Assembly: GCA_021604605.1 (NCBI GenBank)
Contig: BQJH01000221.1
Location: 1 to 5,083, forward strand
DNA length: 5,083 nt
From: Hyphococcus sp.
Lineage (GTDB): Bacteria > Pseudomonadota > Alphaproteobacteria > Caulobacterales > Parvularculaceae
Direction: 5' to 3'
The notes under the pieces are model-generated. The model did no database searches. It worked only from the letters and a program-made list of their open reading frames with translations, and was not told the origin of the DNA. The translations under genes were made by a program, and so were the position numbers. The number at the start of each line of letters is the position of its first letter. The stretch's first letter is position 1. This document shows positions 1 through 4,824 of the stretch, in pieces.

Positions 1-621
1 GCCGGTGACATTCGCAAATTGCGCGTGGGTCTGGTTGATCTGGAAAAAACTCATTGATGCGCCAACAGTCATCAGGGCAAAGAAGATCGCGGCGCCTTTA
101 CCGATTGTCTTTAAGCCCCGGCGCTTGAACTCTGCCTCAATGTAATACATCGGCCCGCCGATACTGCGGCCATCCGGGAGGATTTTGCGATACTTCACCG
201 CCATGGCGCATTCAGCGAATTTTGTCGCCATGCCGAAGAAACCGGCAAGCACCATCCAGAAGACGGCGCCCGGCCCACCTATAACAATCGCGAGTGGTAC
301 AGACGCAATATTGCCGAGACCGATTGTGCCGGAGAGGGCGGCGGACAGGGCCTGAAAATGTGAAATCTCTCCATCGGCGCCGTCCTGGTCGTGCGGATTA
401 ACGACCATGCCAACCGCGTGGCGGAACCCGCGAAAATTGATGAACCGCAGGGAGATGGTCATCACGACGCCGGCGGCCATTAACCAGACAACGACAAGAG
501 GGAGCGACACACCGGCGACATCGACCGAGTAAAAAATGATTGATGAAACAAAATCGCTGACCGGAGAAAGCGCGTTGTTAATCTGATCGGCGAGATTTTG
601 TGACGTGTCTGCAGCAGCCAT
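1..621 (-). CDS. Alanine/glycine:cation symporter (AGCS family, AlsT/DagA-like), N-terminal part, runs off the window
   Basis: This is the first 207 residues of an inner-membrane carrier of the AGCS family, which imports alanine or glycine with Na+ (or H+). The frame is open from the ATG at 621 down to base 1, so the C-terminal half or more is missing; family members are usually 450-550 residues. Visible family marks are the segment SGTIGLGNIASVPLAI (about 97-112), GGPGAVFWM (115-123), FGMATKFAE (129-137) and GGPMYYIE (155-162). Hydrophobic stretches at about 36-58, 95-135 and 177-192 fit membrane helices. The start is supported by GAGGGG on the minus strand (627-632), five bases before the ATG. 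It lies downstream of the gamma-lyase gene on the same strand, with a 134-base gap that may hold its own promoter. The family call is firm; the substrate (Ala, Gly or another small amino acid) cannot be read from this part. Confidence 0.93.
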   Translation of the reverse strand, partial: MAAADTSQNLADQINNALSPVSDFVSSIIFYSVDVAGVSLPLVVVWLMAAGVVMTISLRFINFRGFRHAVGMVVNPHDQDGADGEISHFQALSAALSGTIGLGNIASVPLAIVIGGPGAVFWMVLAGFFGMATKFAECAMAVKYRKILPDGRSIGGPMYYIEAEFKRRGLKTIGKGAAIFFALMTVGASMSFFQINQTHAQFANVTG

Positions 622-687
622 TGTTACCCCTCAAATGGGCGCAGAAATGGCCCAATAAGCTCGTGATTTTCCCGGAGCTAGATCGCC

Positions 688-715
688 ACTGTAACAAGCT
701 TTGCTGGCATGTCAC
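688..715 (-). promoter_or_regulatory. Candidate sigma-70 promoter for the AGCS symporter gene
   Basis: On the minus strand GTGACA (710-715, five of six matches to TTGACA) is followed after 16 bases by TACAGT (688-693, four of six matches to TATAAT). The -10 is 67 bases upstream of the symporter ATG. It is a match by eye only; the short gap after the gamma-lyase gene also allows read-through transcription. Confidence 0.3.
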
Positions 716-755
716 TGAAATCTAACGATATTAAGGATAGGCCGACGTTCTGACG

Positions 756-1925
756 TCAAAGCCCGGTCAGGGCCTGGTCCAGATCCTGGCGAAGGTCTTC
801 AAGATCTTCAATGCCGACAGACAGACGCACCAGCGCGTCGTCAACTCCCAGTTCCGCGCGTCGTTCCGGCGGAATGGAAGCATGGGTCATGATGCCGGGA
901 TGTTCGATCAGGCTTTCAACACCGCCGAGGGATTCCGCCAGCGTAAAAAGCGAAACCCGTTCAAGGAATGTTTTCGCCGCATCAAGCCCGCCATTGAGGA
1001 AGATCGTGATCATCCCGCCAAAAGCGTCCATCTGCTTTTTCGCGACGTCATGGCTTGGGTGTGATTTAAGGCCCGGATAGTTCACCTGACGGATCGCCGG
1101 GTGCGCCTCTAGCCATTCAGCCAGCGCCATGGCGTTTTGTGACGCGCGTTCCAAACGAAGCGGTAGAGTTTTTAAACCGCGCAATGCGAGGAAAGAATCA
1201 AACGGCGCCTGAATGCCGCCAATCGAGTTTTGTAAAAAAGCGAGGCGTTCGCCAAGGTCCTGATTATTGACGACGAGTATCCCGCCGATGACATCAGAAT
1301 GGCCGCCAAGATATTTCGTCGCCGAATGCATGACAATGTCGGCGCCAAAGTCGAGCGGACGCTGACAATAAGGTGAGGCAAACGTATTGTCACAGCCGAC
1401 CATGAGCCCGTGTTTGTGAGCAATCTTGGCGATCGCTTCGATATCAACAATCTTCAACAGTGGGTTCGTCGGCGTTTCAATCCAGACAAGTTTTGTTTCC
1501 GGCGTGATCGCCGCTTCAAGATTTTCCGGCTTCGTCAGATCAATATAATTGAACGACATGTTGGCGCTATCTTTGCGCACGCGTTCAAACAACCGGAACG
1601 TTCCGCCGTAAACATCATCCATGGCGATAACATTTGAGCCCGCCGGGAAAAGCTCCAGCATCGTCGCTATGGCCGCCATGCCGGAAGCAAACGCAAAGCC
1701 ATGCGATCCGTTTTCGAGATCGGCAATGCAACGTTCATAAGCATGCCGTGTCGGGTTGGCGCCGCGGGCATAGACAAAACCTTTATGTACGCCAGGGCTT
1801 TCCTGCGCGTAGGTGGATGTCTGATAGATCGGCTGCATGACGGCGCCGGTTGTCGGGTCATGGCGCTGACCGGCGTGAATGGCGCGGGTGGCGAAGGCGG
1901 GGCGGTTTTTACGGTTGTCAGTCAA
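756..1925 (-). CDS. Cystathionine gamma-lyase-type PLP enzyme (trans-sulfuration family), TTG start
   Basis: This is a cytoplasmic PLP enzyme of the Cys/Met metabolism family, 389 residues, full length. The likely reaction is cleavage of cystathionine to cysteine, 2-oxobutyrate and ammonia, the second step of reverse transsulfuration. Visible sites are: Lys204 in SATKYLGGHSD (Schiff-base lysine); Y52 and R54 of YARGANPTR (phosphate contact from the partner subunit); SGMAA at 81-85; Y106 in DDVYGGTFR (ring stacking); D179 in CDNTF (pyridine nitrogen); E337 in ESLGGVESL; and R367 in VRLSVGIED (substrate carboxylate). From memory it resembles Xanthomonas and human gamma-lyases end to end. The residue before Y52 is Val51, where human gamma-lyase has Glu59. 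Cystathionine gamma-synthase is the main alternative, but a beta-synthase gene on the same strand nearby favours the lyase. The start is TTG: an in-frame TGA (1935-1937) lies four codons upstream, and the next Met, M30, would remove conserved N-terminal sequence. Confidence 0.9.
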   Translation of the reverse strand: MTDNRKNRPAFATRAIHAGQRHDPTTGAVMQPIYQTSTYAQESPGVHKGFVYARGANPTRHAYERCIADLENGSHGFAFASGMAAIATMLELFPAGSNVIAMDDVYGGTFRLFERVRKDSANMSFNYIDLTKPENLEAAITPETKLVWIETPTNPLLKIVDIEAIAKIAHKHGLMVGCDNTFASPYCQRPLDFGADIVMHSATKYLGGHSDVIGGILVVNNQDLGERLAFLQNSIGGIQAPFDSFLALRGLKTLPLRLERASQNAMALAEWLEAHPAIRQVNYPGLKSHPSHDVAKKQMDAFGGMITIFLNGGLDAAKTFLERVSLFTLAESLGGVESLIEHPGIMTHASIPPERRAELGVDDALVRLSVGIEDLEDLRQDLDQALTGL

Positions 1926-1931
1926 GGCGTG

Positions 1932-1936
1932 TCCTC
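1932..1936 (-). promoter_or_regulatory. Ribosome binding site that fixes the TTG start of the gamma-lyase gene
   Basis: On the minus strand GAGGA ends six bases before TTG (1923-1925). No ATG or GTG start exists in frame between the upstream TGA stop (1935-1937) and residue M30, so this site and the conserved N-terminus together decide for TTG. Confidence 0.7.
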
Positions 1937-1943
1937 AATTGGG

Positions 1944-1978
1944 CGTGTGTTTTGCCCTACATAGCGGGTTCACACACG
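1944..1978 (-). repeat. Inverted repeat in the region upstream of the gamma-lyase gene
   Basis: CGTGTGT (1944-1950) and ACACACG (1972-1978) are perfect 7-base complements, 21 bases apart, with a small CCC/GGG pairing inside (1955-1957 with 1966-1968). It lies just ahead of the ribosome binding site. It could be a leader hairpin or a dyad operator. If the candidate -10 at 1980-1985 is right, the mRNA would begin inside it, which favours a DNA-level role or chance. Confidence 0.35.
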
Positions 1979-1979
1979 A

Positions 1980-2009
1980 ATAACACCACTGTCATTTGTG
2001 ATTTGGCAA
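1980..2009 (-). promoter_or_regulatory. Candidate promoter for the gamma-lyase gene
   Basis: On the minus strand TTGCCA (2004-2009) and TGTTAT (1980-1985) are 18 bases apart, and the -10 is 54 bases from the TTG start. Both hexamers are four-of-six matches or slightly better. A dedicated promoter is plausible because the plus-strand nuclease unit separates this gene from the beta-synthase operon. Match made by eye. Confidence 0.27.
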
Positions 2010-2012
2010 ATC
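2000..2012. promoter_or_regulatory. Perfect 6-1-6 palindrome overlapping the candidate -35 box
   Basis: GATTTG-G-CAAATC is a perfect 13-base dyad covering the TTGCCA hexamer of the candidate gamma-lyase promoter. Its position would suit a repressor operator. I cannot name a regulator from this sequence, and only one copy is present. Confidence 0.27.
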
Positions 2013-2049
2013 CGCAAAAGATTGTGAACAGCCCGCAGGATAAGGGTTT

Positions 2050-2100
2050 CCCCACCCGAAAGTCGCTGTCCGACTTTCGACCTCCCCTCAAGGGGGAGGT
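2050..2100 (+). repeat. Left copy of double-hairpin palindromic repeat flanking the DUF559 gene
   Basis: The order is CCCCACCC (2050-2057, last base shared with the next stem), then a 9-bp perfect hairpin CGAAAGTCG / CGACTTTCG (2057-2065 with 2071-2079, loop CTGTC), then an 8-bp perfect hairpin ACCTCCCC / GGGGAGGT (2080-2087 with 2093-2100, loop TCAAG). The same layout in inverted orientation occurs at 2480-2524; bases 2075-2100 are identical to the complement of 2480-2505. It sits in the divergent gap between the gamma-lyase and nuclease genes, 32 bases before the nuclease ATG. The T-rich GTGTTTTCTCTT after the second hairpin could allow some transcript termination on the plus strand. Confidence 0.85.
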
Positions 2101-2132
2101 GTGTTTTCTCTTCTGTGTAGTAGGCTGTGCAT

Positions 2133-2492
2133 ATGGCGAATGAACGGGCGAAACATTTACGTAAAAACCAAACTAATGCCGAGCGGCTATTTTGGAGGGC
2201 TGTAAAGGTCAAAAGGTTAAATGGTTTCAAGTTCCGGCGACAGCACCCCTTAGGAAGTTATGTTGTTGATTTTATTTGCCTAGAAAAGAAGTTGATTATT
2301 GAGCTTGACGGTTCTCAGCACGCCATGGAGGGACAATCCATACATGATGCTGCAAGAACGCAATGGCTGGAGACGATCGGGTTCACCGTCATTCGCTATT
2401 GGAATGACGATATTTATAATAACCTCAACGGTGTTCTGGACGAAGTATTAGAGTATTTGAGTGCACCAAGCGGTCATTTACCTCCCCCTTGA
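2133..2492 (+). CDS. DUF559 domain protein, Vsr-like PD-(D/E)XK fold endonuclease
   Basis: This is a 119-residue protein of the DUF559 family, small proteins predicted to share the fold of the very-short-patch-repair nuclease Vsr. The family pattern is complete: an N-terminal basic helix (ERAKHLRKNQTNAERLFW), FRRQHPLGSYVVDFIC (34-49) with D46, then IIELDGSQH (55-63) with E57, D59 and H63, and GFTVIRYWNDDI (83-94). D46 with E57/D59 are the probable metal-binding residues by analogy with the fold; activity and target are unknown. ATG at 2133 is preferred: TAGG lies eight bases upstream, whereas a GTG two codons earlier (2127) would have only a two-base gap. An in-frame TAG (2121-2123) rules out longer forms. 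The last residues, LPPP, and the stop codon come from the flanking repeat. It is the only plus-strand gene, convergent with the ArsC-like gene and divergent from the gamma-lyase gene. Confidence 0.88.
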   Translation: MANERAKHLRKNQTNAERLFWRAVKVKRLNGFKFRRQHPLGSYVVDFICLEKKLIIELDGSQHAMEGQSIHDAARTQWLETIGFTVIRYWNDDIYNNLNGVLDEVLEYLSAPSGHLPPP

Positions 2493-2524
2493 GGGGAGGT
2501 CGAAATCTTTGATTTCGGGTGGGG
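2480..2524 (-). repeat. Right copy of the double-hairpin repeat, inverted relative to the left copy
   Basis: Reading the plus strand: ACCTCCCC / GGGGAGGT (2480-2487 with 2493-2500, loop CTTGA), then CGAAATC / GATTTCG (2501-2507 with 2511-2517, loop TTT), then GGGTGGGG (2517-2524). This is the reverse complement layout of 2050-2100, with the second stem 7 bp instead of 9 bp. The nuclease stop TGA (2490-2492) falls in the first loop, and the stop of the convergent ArsC-like gene is three bases beyond the right end. The position between two convergent genes suggests it may also end or protect both transcripts, although no U-run follows on either strand. Confidence 0.85.
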
Positions 2525-2527
2525 GCT

Positions 2528-2869
2528 TTAAGAGAATTTTTCCTGAACGTCTTTGGTCCAGCCTACCGTGACGCCATTTTTAGGGCAGTCTATGACCGGG
2601 CGCTTCACGAGGGTCGGGTTGGCCTCCATCAGAGCGATGGCCTTTTTCTCGTCGACATTGGCTTTGTCTTTATCGGAGAGTTCACGCCATGTGGTCGAGC
2701 GGGTATTCAATAGCGTTTCCCAACCCGCTGCCTTTGCCCATTTGGTGAGATAGGCTTTGGTCACACCGTCGACGCGCACATCATGAAAGTCCGGTTGATG
2801 CCCGAAGTTTTCCAGCGCCTTTAGCGCCTTGCGGCAGGTGTCACAGTTTTTAAGGCCGTAGAGTTTCAT
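2528..2869 (-). CDS. ArsC/Spx/YffB-family thioredoxin-fold protein, putative arsenate reductase-like
   Basis: This is a 113-residue cytoplasmic protein of the ArsC-like family, closest by eye to E. coli YffB: MKLYGLKNCDTCRKA at the N-terminus, DVRVDG (30-35), GWETLLNTRSTTWREL (49-64) and LVKRPVID (87-94). C9 and C12 form a CxxC pair where, as I recall it, E. coli YffB has CDTI; R90 in KRP is the conserved arginine. A disulphide or glutathione-dependent reductase role is likely; true arsenate reduction is unproven, and there is no arsR, arsB or acr3 nearby. Its ATG overlaps the TGA of the DUF4262 gene by four bases (ATGA). No good ribosome binding site precedes it, so translation is probably coupled to the gene upstream. 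The 60-base block 2581-2640 is 63% GC, like the core genes and unlike its two AT-rich neighbours. Confidence 0.88.
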   Translation of the reverse strand: MKLYGLKNCDTCRKALKALENFGHQPDFHDVRVDGVTKAYLTKWAKAAGWETLLNTRSTTWRELSDKDKANVDEKKAIALMEANPTLVKRPVIDCPKNGVTVGWTKDVQEKFS

Positions 2870-3357
2870 TGGAGATGGCTCGGTAAAGTTCCTAGAATTG
2901 GTTGGTCAGACTTGAGATCGTCACTTGCATTTGCACTCCATGGCCAAACTCCTGATGTAGTAGGCCAGATACACTGAAAGAGTGGGAATTCTTTGCGTTC
3001 ATGATACCAATCCGCCCAAATAGCATATTTCTTTCTTGCTGTTTGGTTTGCTTCAATCAGTAGCACATCGAAGCCCTCCAAAAACCCGGAATAAAATTCG
3101 CCAGCTATAAATTCCCGACCCGCTTTTATGTCATCTCGGTAACCGTTTATCATAGCATGGGCTAATTTGCTTGATAGCCCAATTATTAAGAGTTCTGGAC
3201 AACCAAGGGAGGTTTGTAGCCCAATAGAGTATGAGAAAATCGGACCTTCTTCTCCTACACGATTAGCAACGCTAATAACGTGACAATCGTGATGCTCGAT
3301 ATTATCAAAAACTTTTTTGTCATTACTATCTTTTGCAACGCTTCGGTCCAGAACCAT
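2866..3357 (-). CDS. DUF4262 domain protein of unknown function
   Basis: This is a 163-residue soluble protein with no signal peptide or membrane segment. It matches the DUF4262 pattern: HDCHVISVANRVGEEGP, then IFSYSIGL (40-47), CPELLIIGL (53-61), a middle GREFIAGEF, and a tryptophan-rich C-terminal part with YAIWADWYH, FPLFQCIWP and GVWPW. The family has no established function that I know of. The ATG overlaps the TAA of the beta-synthase gene by one base (TAATG), with AGGTGG four bases upstream inside the beta-synthase 3' end. Its own stop overlaps the next start. Base composition is unlike the neighbours: 201 G+C in 480 bases at 2881-3360 (42%), against 60-63% in sampled blocks of the flanking genes. 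Recent acquisition is likely, yet it is now an exact member of the operon. Family call fairly firm, role unknown. Confidence 0.85.
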   Translation of the reverse strand: MVLDRSVAKDSNDKKVFDNIEHHDCHVISVANRVGEEGPIFSYSIGLQTSLGCPELLIIGLSSKLAHAMINGYRDDIKAGREFIAGEFYSGFLEGFDVLLIEANQTARKKYAIWADWYHERKEFPLFQCIWPTTSGVWPWSANASDDLKSDQPILGTLPSHLQ

Positions 3358-4745
3358 TAAGCCACCTGCAGCCGCAAATAGTTCAACAAGTCCGTGCGCG
3401 TAATCAGTCCTTCGAACTGGCCGTCTTTCAGGACAACCGCAACGTGGCCTTTGGCAAAAATTGGTAGAAGGGACTGCATATCTTGCGTCGCCTCAACGGT
3501 TTCAACGCGATAGGTCATCGCGGACTTTACCGGGTCCTGAAACTTCTCGCGATTTCTGACGACAGCGAACAGCAAATCCTCTTCATCGAGGAGACCTGAT
3601 ATTGCGCCATCATCATCGAGTACAGGCAGTTGCGAAATATCATAGAGCTTCATCTTGCCGTAGGCCTGCATCAGCGTGTCGTCGGGCTTGACGGTCACGG
3701 TGGCGCGCTCAGAATGGCGCCGTGAGATGAGATCAGTGAGGTCGCCGGTGGGGGCGCGCTTTAAAAAACCCTGATCATACATCCAATAGTCGTTGAACAT
3801 TTTGGAGAGATATTTGTCGCCCCGGTCACAGACAAAAGCGACGACGCGTTTTTTTTCTTTTTGCGCGCGACAATATTTCAGCGCTGCGGCGAGGATCGTG
3901 CCGGAAGATGACCCGCCGAGCACGCCTTCTTTTTTCAGGAGGTCGCGTGCTGCTTCAAAGCTTTCCTTGTCATTGATGGCGTAGGCTTTTTTGACAAAAG
4001 ACAAATCCGCAATGTCAGGAATAAAGTCTTCGCCAATGCCTTCCACCAGCCATGAGCCCAATTCGTTGGGGATTGATCCAGTGTTGACGTAATCGGTGAG
4101 GATAGAGCCTTCCGGGTCAGCGAGGATAATCTCCGTCTTCGGAGAGTTCTCTTTAAAGAAGTTTGAAAGGCCGGTGACCGTCCCGGCCGAGCCGACGCCG
4201 GCGACAATCGCATCTACATCGCCATCAAGTTGGCCAAGAATTTCCGGCCCCGTACCTTCTTCGTGGGCTTTCGGGTTGGCGTCATTGCTAAACTGGTTGA
4301 CGTAAAAAGCGCCGGTTTCACCAGCGATCCGTTCGGCCATGTCCTGATAATATTCCGGGTGTCCCTTACCGACATCGGAACGCGTTAGACGCACATCGGC
4401 GCCAAGCGCTTTCAGGTGGAAGATTTTTTCCTGCGCCATTTTATCGGGCACAACGATGATCGTCTTGTAACCTTTTTGCGCAGCAACAAGCGCCAGCGCG
4501 AGGCCGGTATTGCCCGCTGTCGCCTCGATGATCGTGCCGCCGGGTTTCAGTTTCCCTTCACGCTCGGCCGCATCAATCATGGCAATGCCGATACGGTCTT
4601 TAATCGACCCACCGGGGTTGTTCGCCTCAAGCTTTAAATAAAGCTCGCAAGGCCCGGTATCGAGGTTCGCAGTCTTGACCATGGCGGTCTTGCCGACGCC
4701 TTCGAGCACATTGTCATAGACCGGTCCGTAGGGCGTTTCTTTCAT
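3357..4745 (-). CDS. cbs: Cystathionine beta-synthase with C-terminal CBS domain pair
   Basis: This is a 462-residue cytoplasmic PLP enzyme (fold type II) condensing serine and homocysteine to cystathionine, the first step of reverse transsulfuration. The catalytic part covers about 1-330: K49 in NNPGGSIKDR (Schiff-base lysine), EATAGNTG (74-81), the phosphate-binding loop GVGSAGTVTG (183-192), ADPEGS (209-214), VEGIGEDFIP (234-243) and GGSSSGT (277-283), where S279 should contact the pyridine ring. ADPEGS and VEGIGxDFIP mark it as a beta-synthase rather than cysteine synthase CysK/CysM. Two CBS motifs follow at about 345-398 and 405-460 and may bind adenosyl ligands. The N-terminal haem-binding region of animal enzymes is absent. 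AGGA lies six bases before the ATG. The stop overlaps the DUF4262 start, and mnmC ends 79 bases upstream, so it may be transcribed from mnmC or from a promoter in that gap that I cannot identify with confidence. Confidence 0.95.
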   Translation of the reverse strand: MKETPYGPVYDNVLEGVGKTAMVKTANLDTGPCELYLKLEANNPGGSIKDRIGIAMIDAAEREGKLKPGGTIIEATAGNTGLALALVAAQKGYKTIIVVPDKMAQEKIFHLKALGADVRLTRSDVGKGHPEYYQDMAERIAGETGAFYVNQFSNDANPKAHEEGTGPEILGQLDGDVDAIVAGVGSAGTVTGLSNFFKENSPKTEIILADPEGSILTDYVNTGSIPNELGSWLVEGIGEDFIPDIADLSFVKKAYAINDKESFEAARDLLKKEGVLGGSSSGTILAAALKYCRAQKEKKRVVAFVCDRGDKYLSKMFNDYWMYDQGFLKRAPTGDLTDLISRRHSERATVTVKPDDTLMQAYGKMKLYDISQLPVLDDDGAISGLLDEEDLLFAVVRNREKFQDPVKSAMTYRVETVEATQDMQSLLPIFAKGHVAVVLKDGQFEGLITRTDLLNYLRLQVA

Positions 4746-4824
4746 GGGAAATCCTAATCAATTTGATAGTTTTTGTCGGTTAGGCCGACTTAGCCCATTG
4801 GGGTAATGCCCTGCAAGGTGAGGC

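Larger units (their letters stand above)
2050..2524 (+). mobile_element. Candidate miniature unit: DUF559 nuclease gene between inverted palindromic repeats (475 bp)
   Basis: One nuclease gene occupies nearly all the space between two inverted copies of a structured repeat. The interior is AT-rich (129 G+C in 300 bases at 2161-2460, 43%) and opposite in strand to all six neighbours. The arrangement recalls REP palindromes with their RAYT enzymes, although the protein here belongs to the DUF559/Vsr-like nuclease group. I see no clear target-site duplication: the left flank ends AAGGGTTT and the right flank reads GCTTTAAG. Mobility is inference. An alternative is that the gene was acquired once and the repeats are generic dispersed elements. 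Confidence 0.4.

Noticed and set aside
751..758. Palindrome TGACGTCA and small hairpin GACGT-TCTG-ACGTC (744-757) at the gamma-lyase stop
   Set aside because: The stem is only 5 bp, overlaps the stop codon and has no U-run; 8-base palindromes are expected by chance.
1926..2049. SAM or SAH riboswitch upstream of the gamma-lyase gene
   Set aside because: I find none of the conserved core elements of SAM-I, SAM-II or SAH riboswitches; only simple dyads are present.
2127..2132. GTG at 2127 as the start of the DUF559 gene
   Set aside because: Only two bases separate the TAGG ribosome site from this GTG; ATG at 2133 has an eight-base gap and gives the usual family N-terminus.
1970..2230. 86-residue minus-strand open frame across the left repeat and the nuclease start
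   Set aside because: It is antisense to the DUF559 gene, reads through the hairpin repeat, and shows no family pattern; the plus-strand nuclease explains the coding signal.
2050..2524. CRISPR-like or IS element reading of the paired repeats
   Set aside because: There are only two copies, in inverted orientation, with no regular spacers and no transposase; the protein between them is a DUF559 nuclease.
4775..4789. Hairpin GTCGG-TTAGG-CCGAC between mnmC and the beta-synthase gene as a terminator
   Set aside because: The 5-bp stem is short; on the minus strand it is followed by A-rich, not T-rich sequence, so it does not support termination of mnmC.
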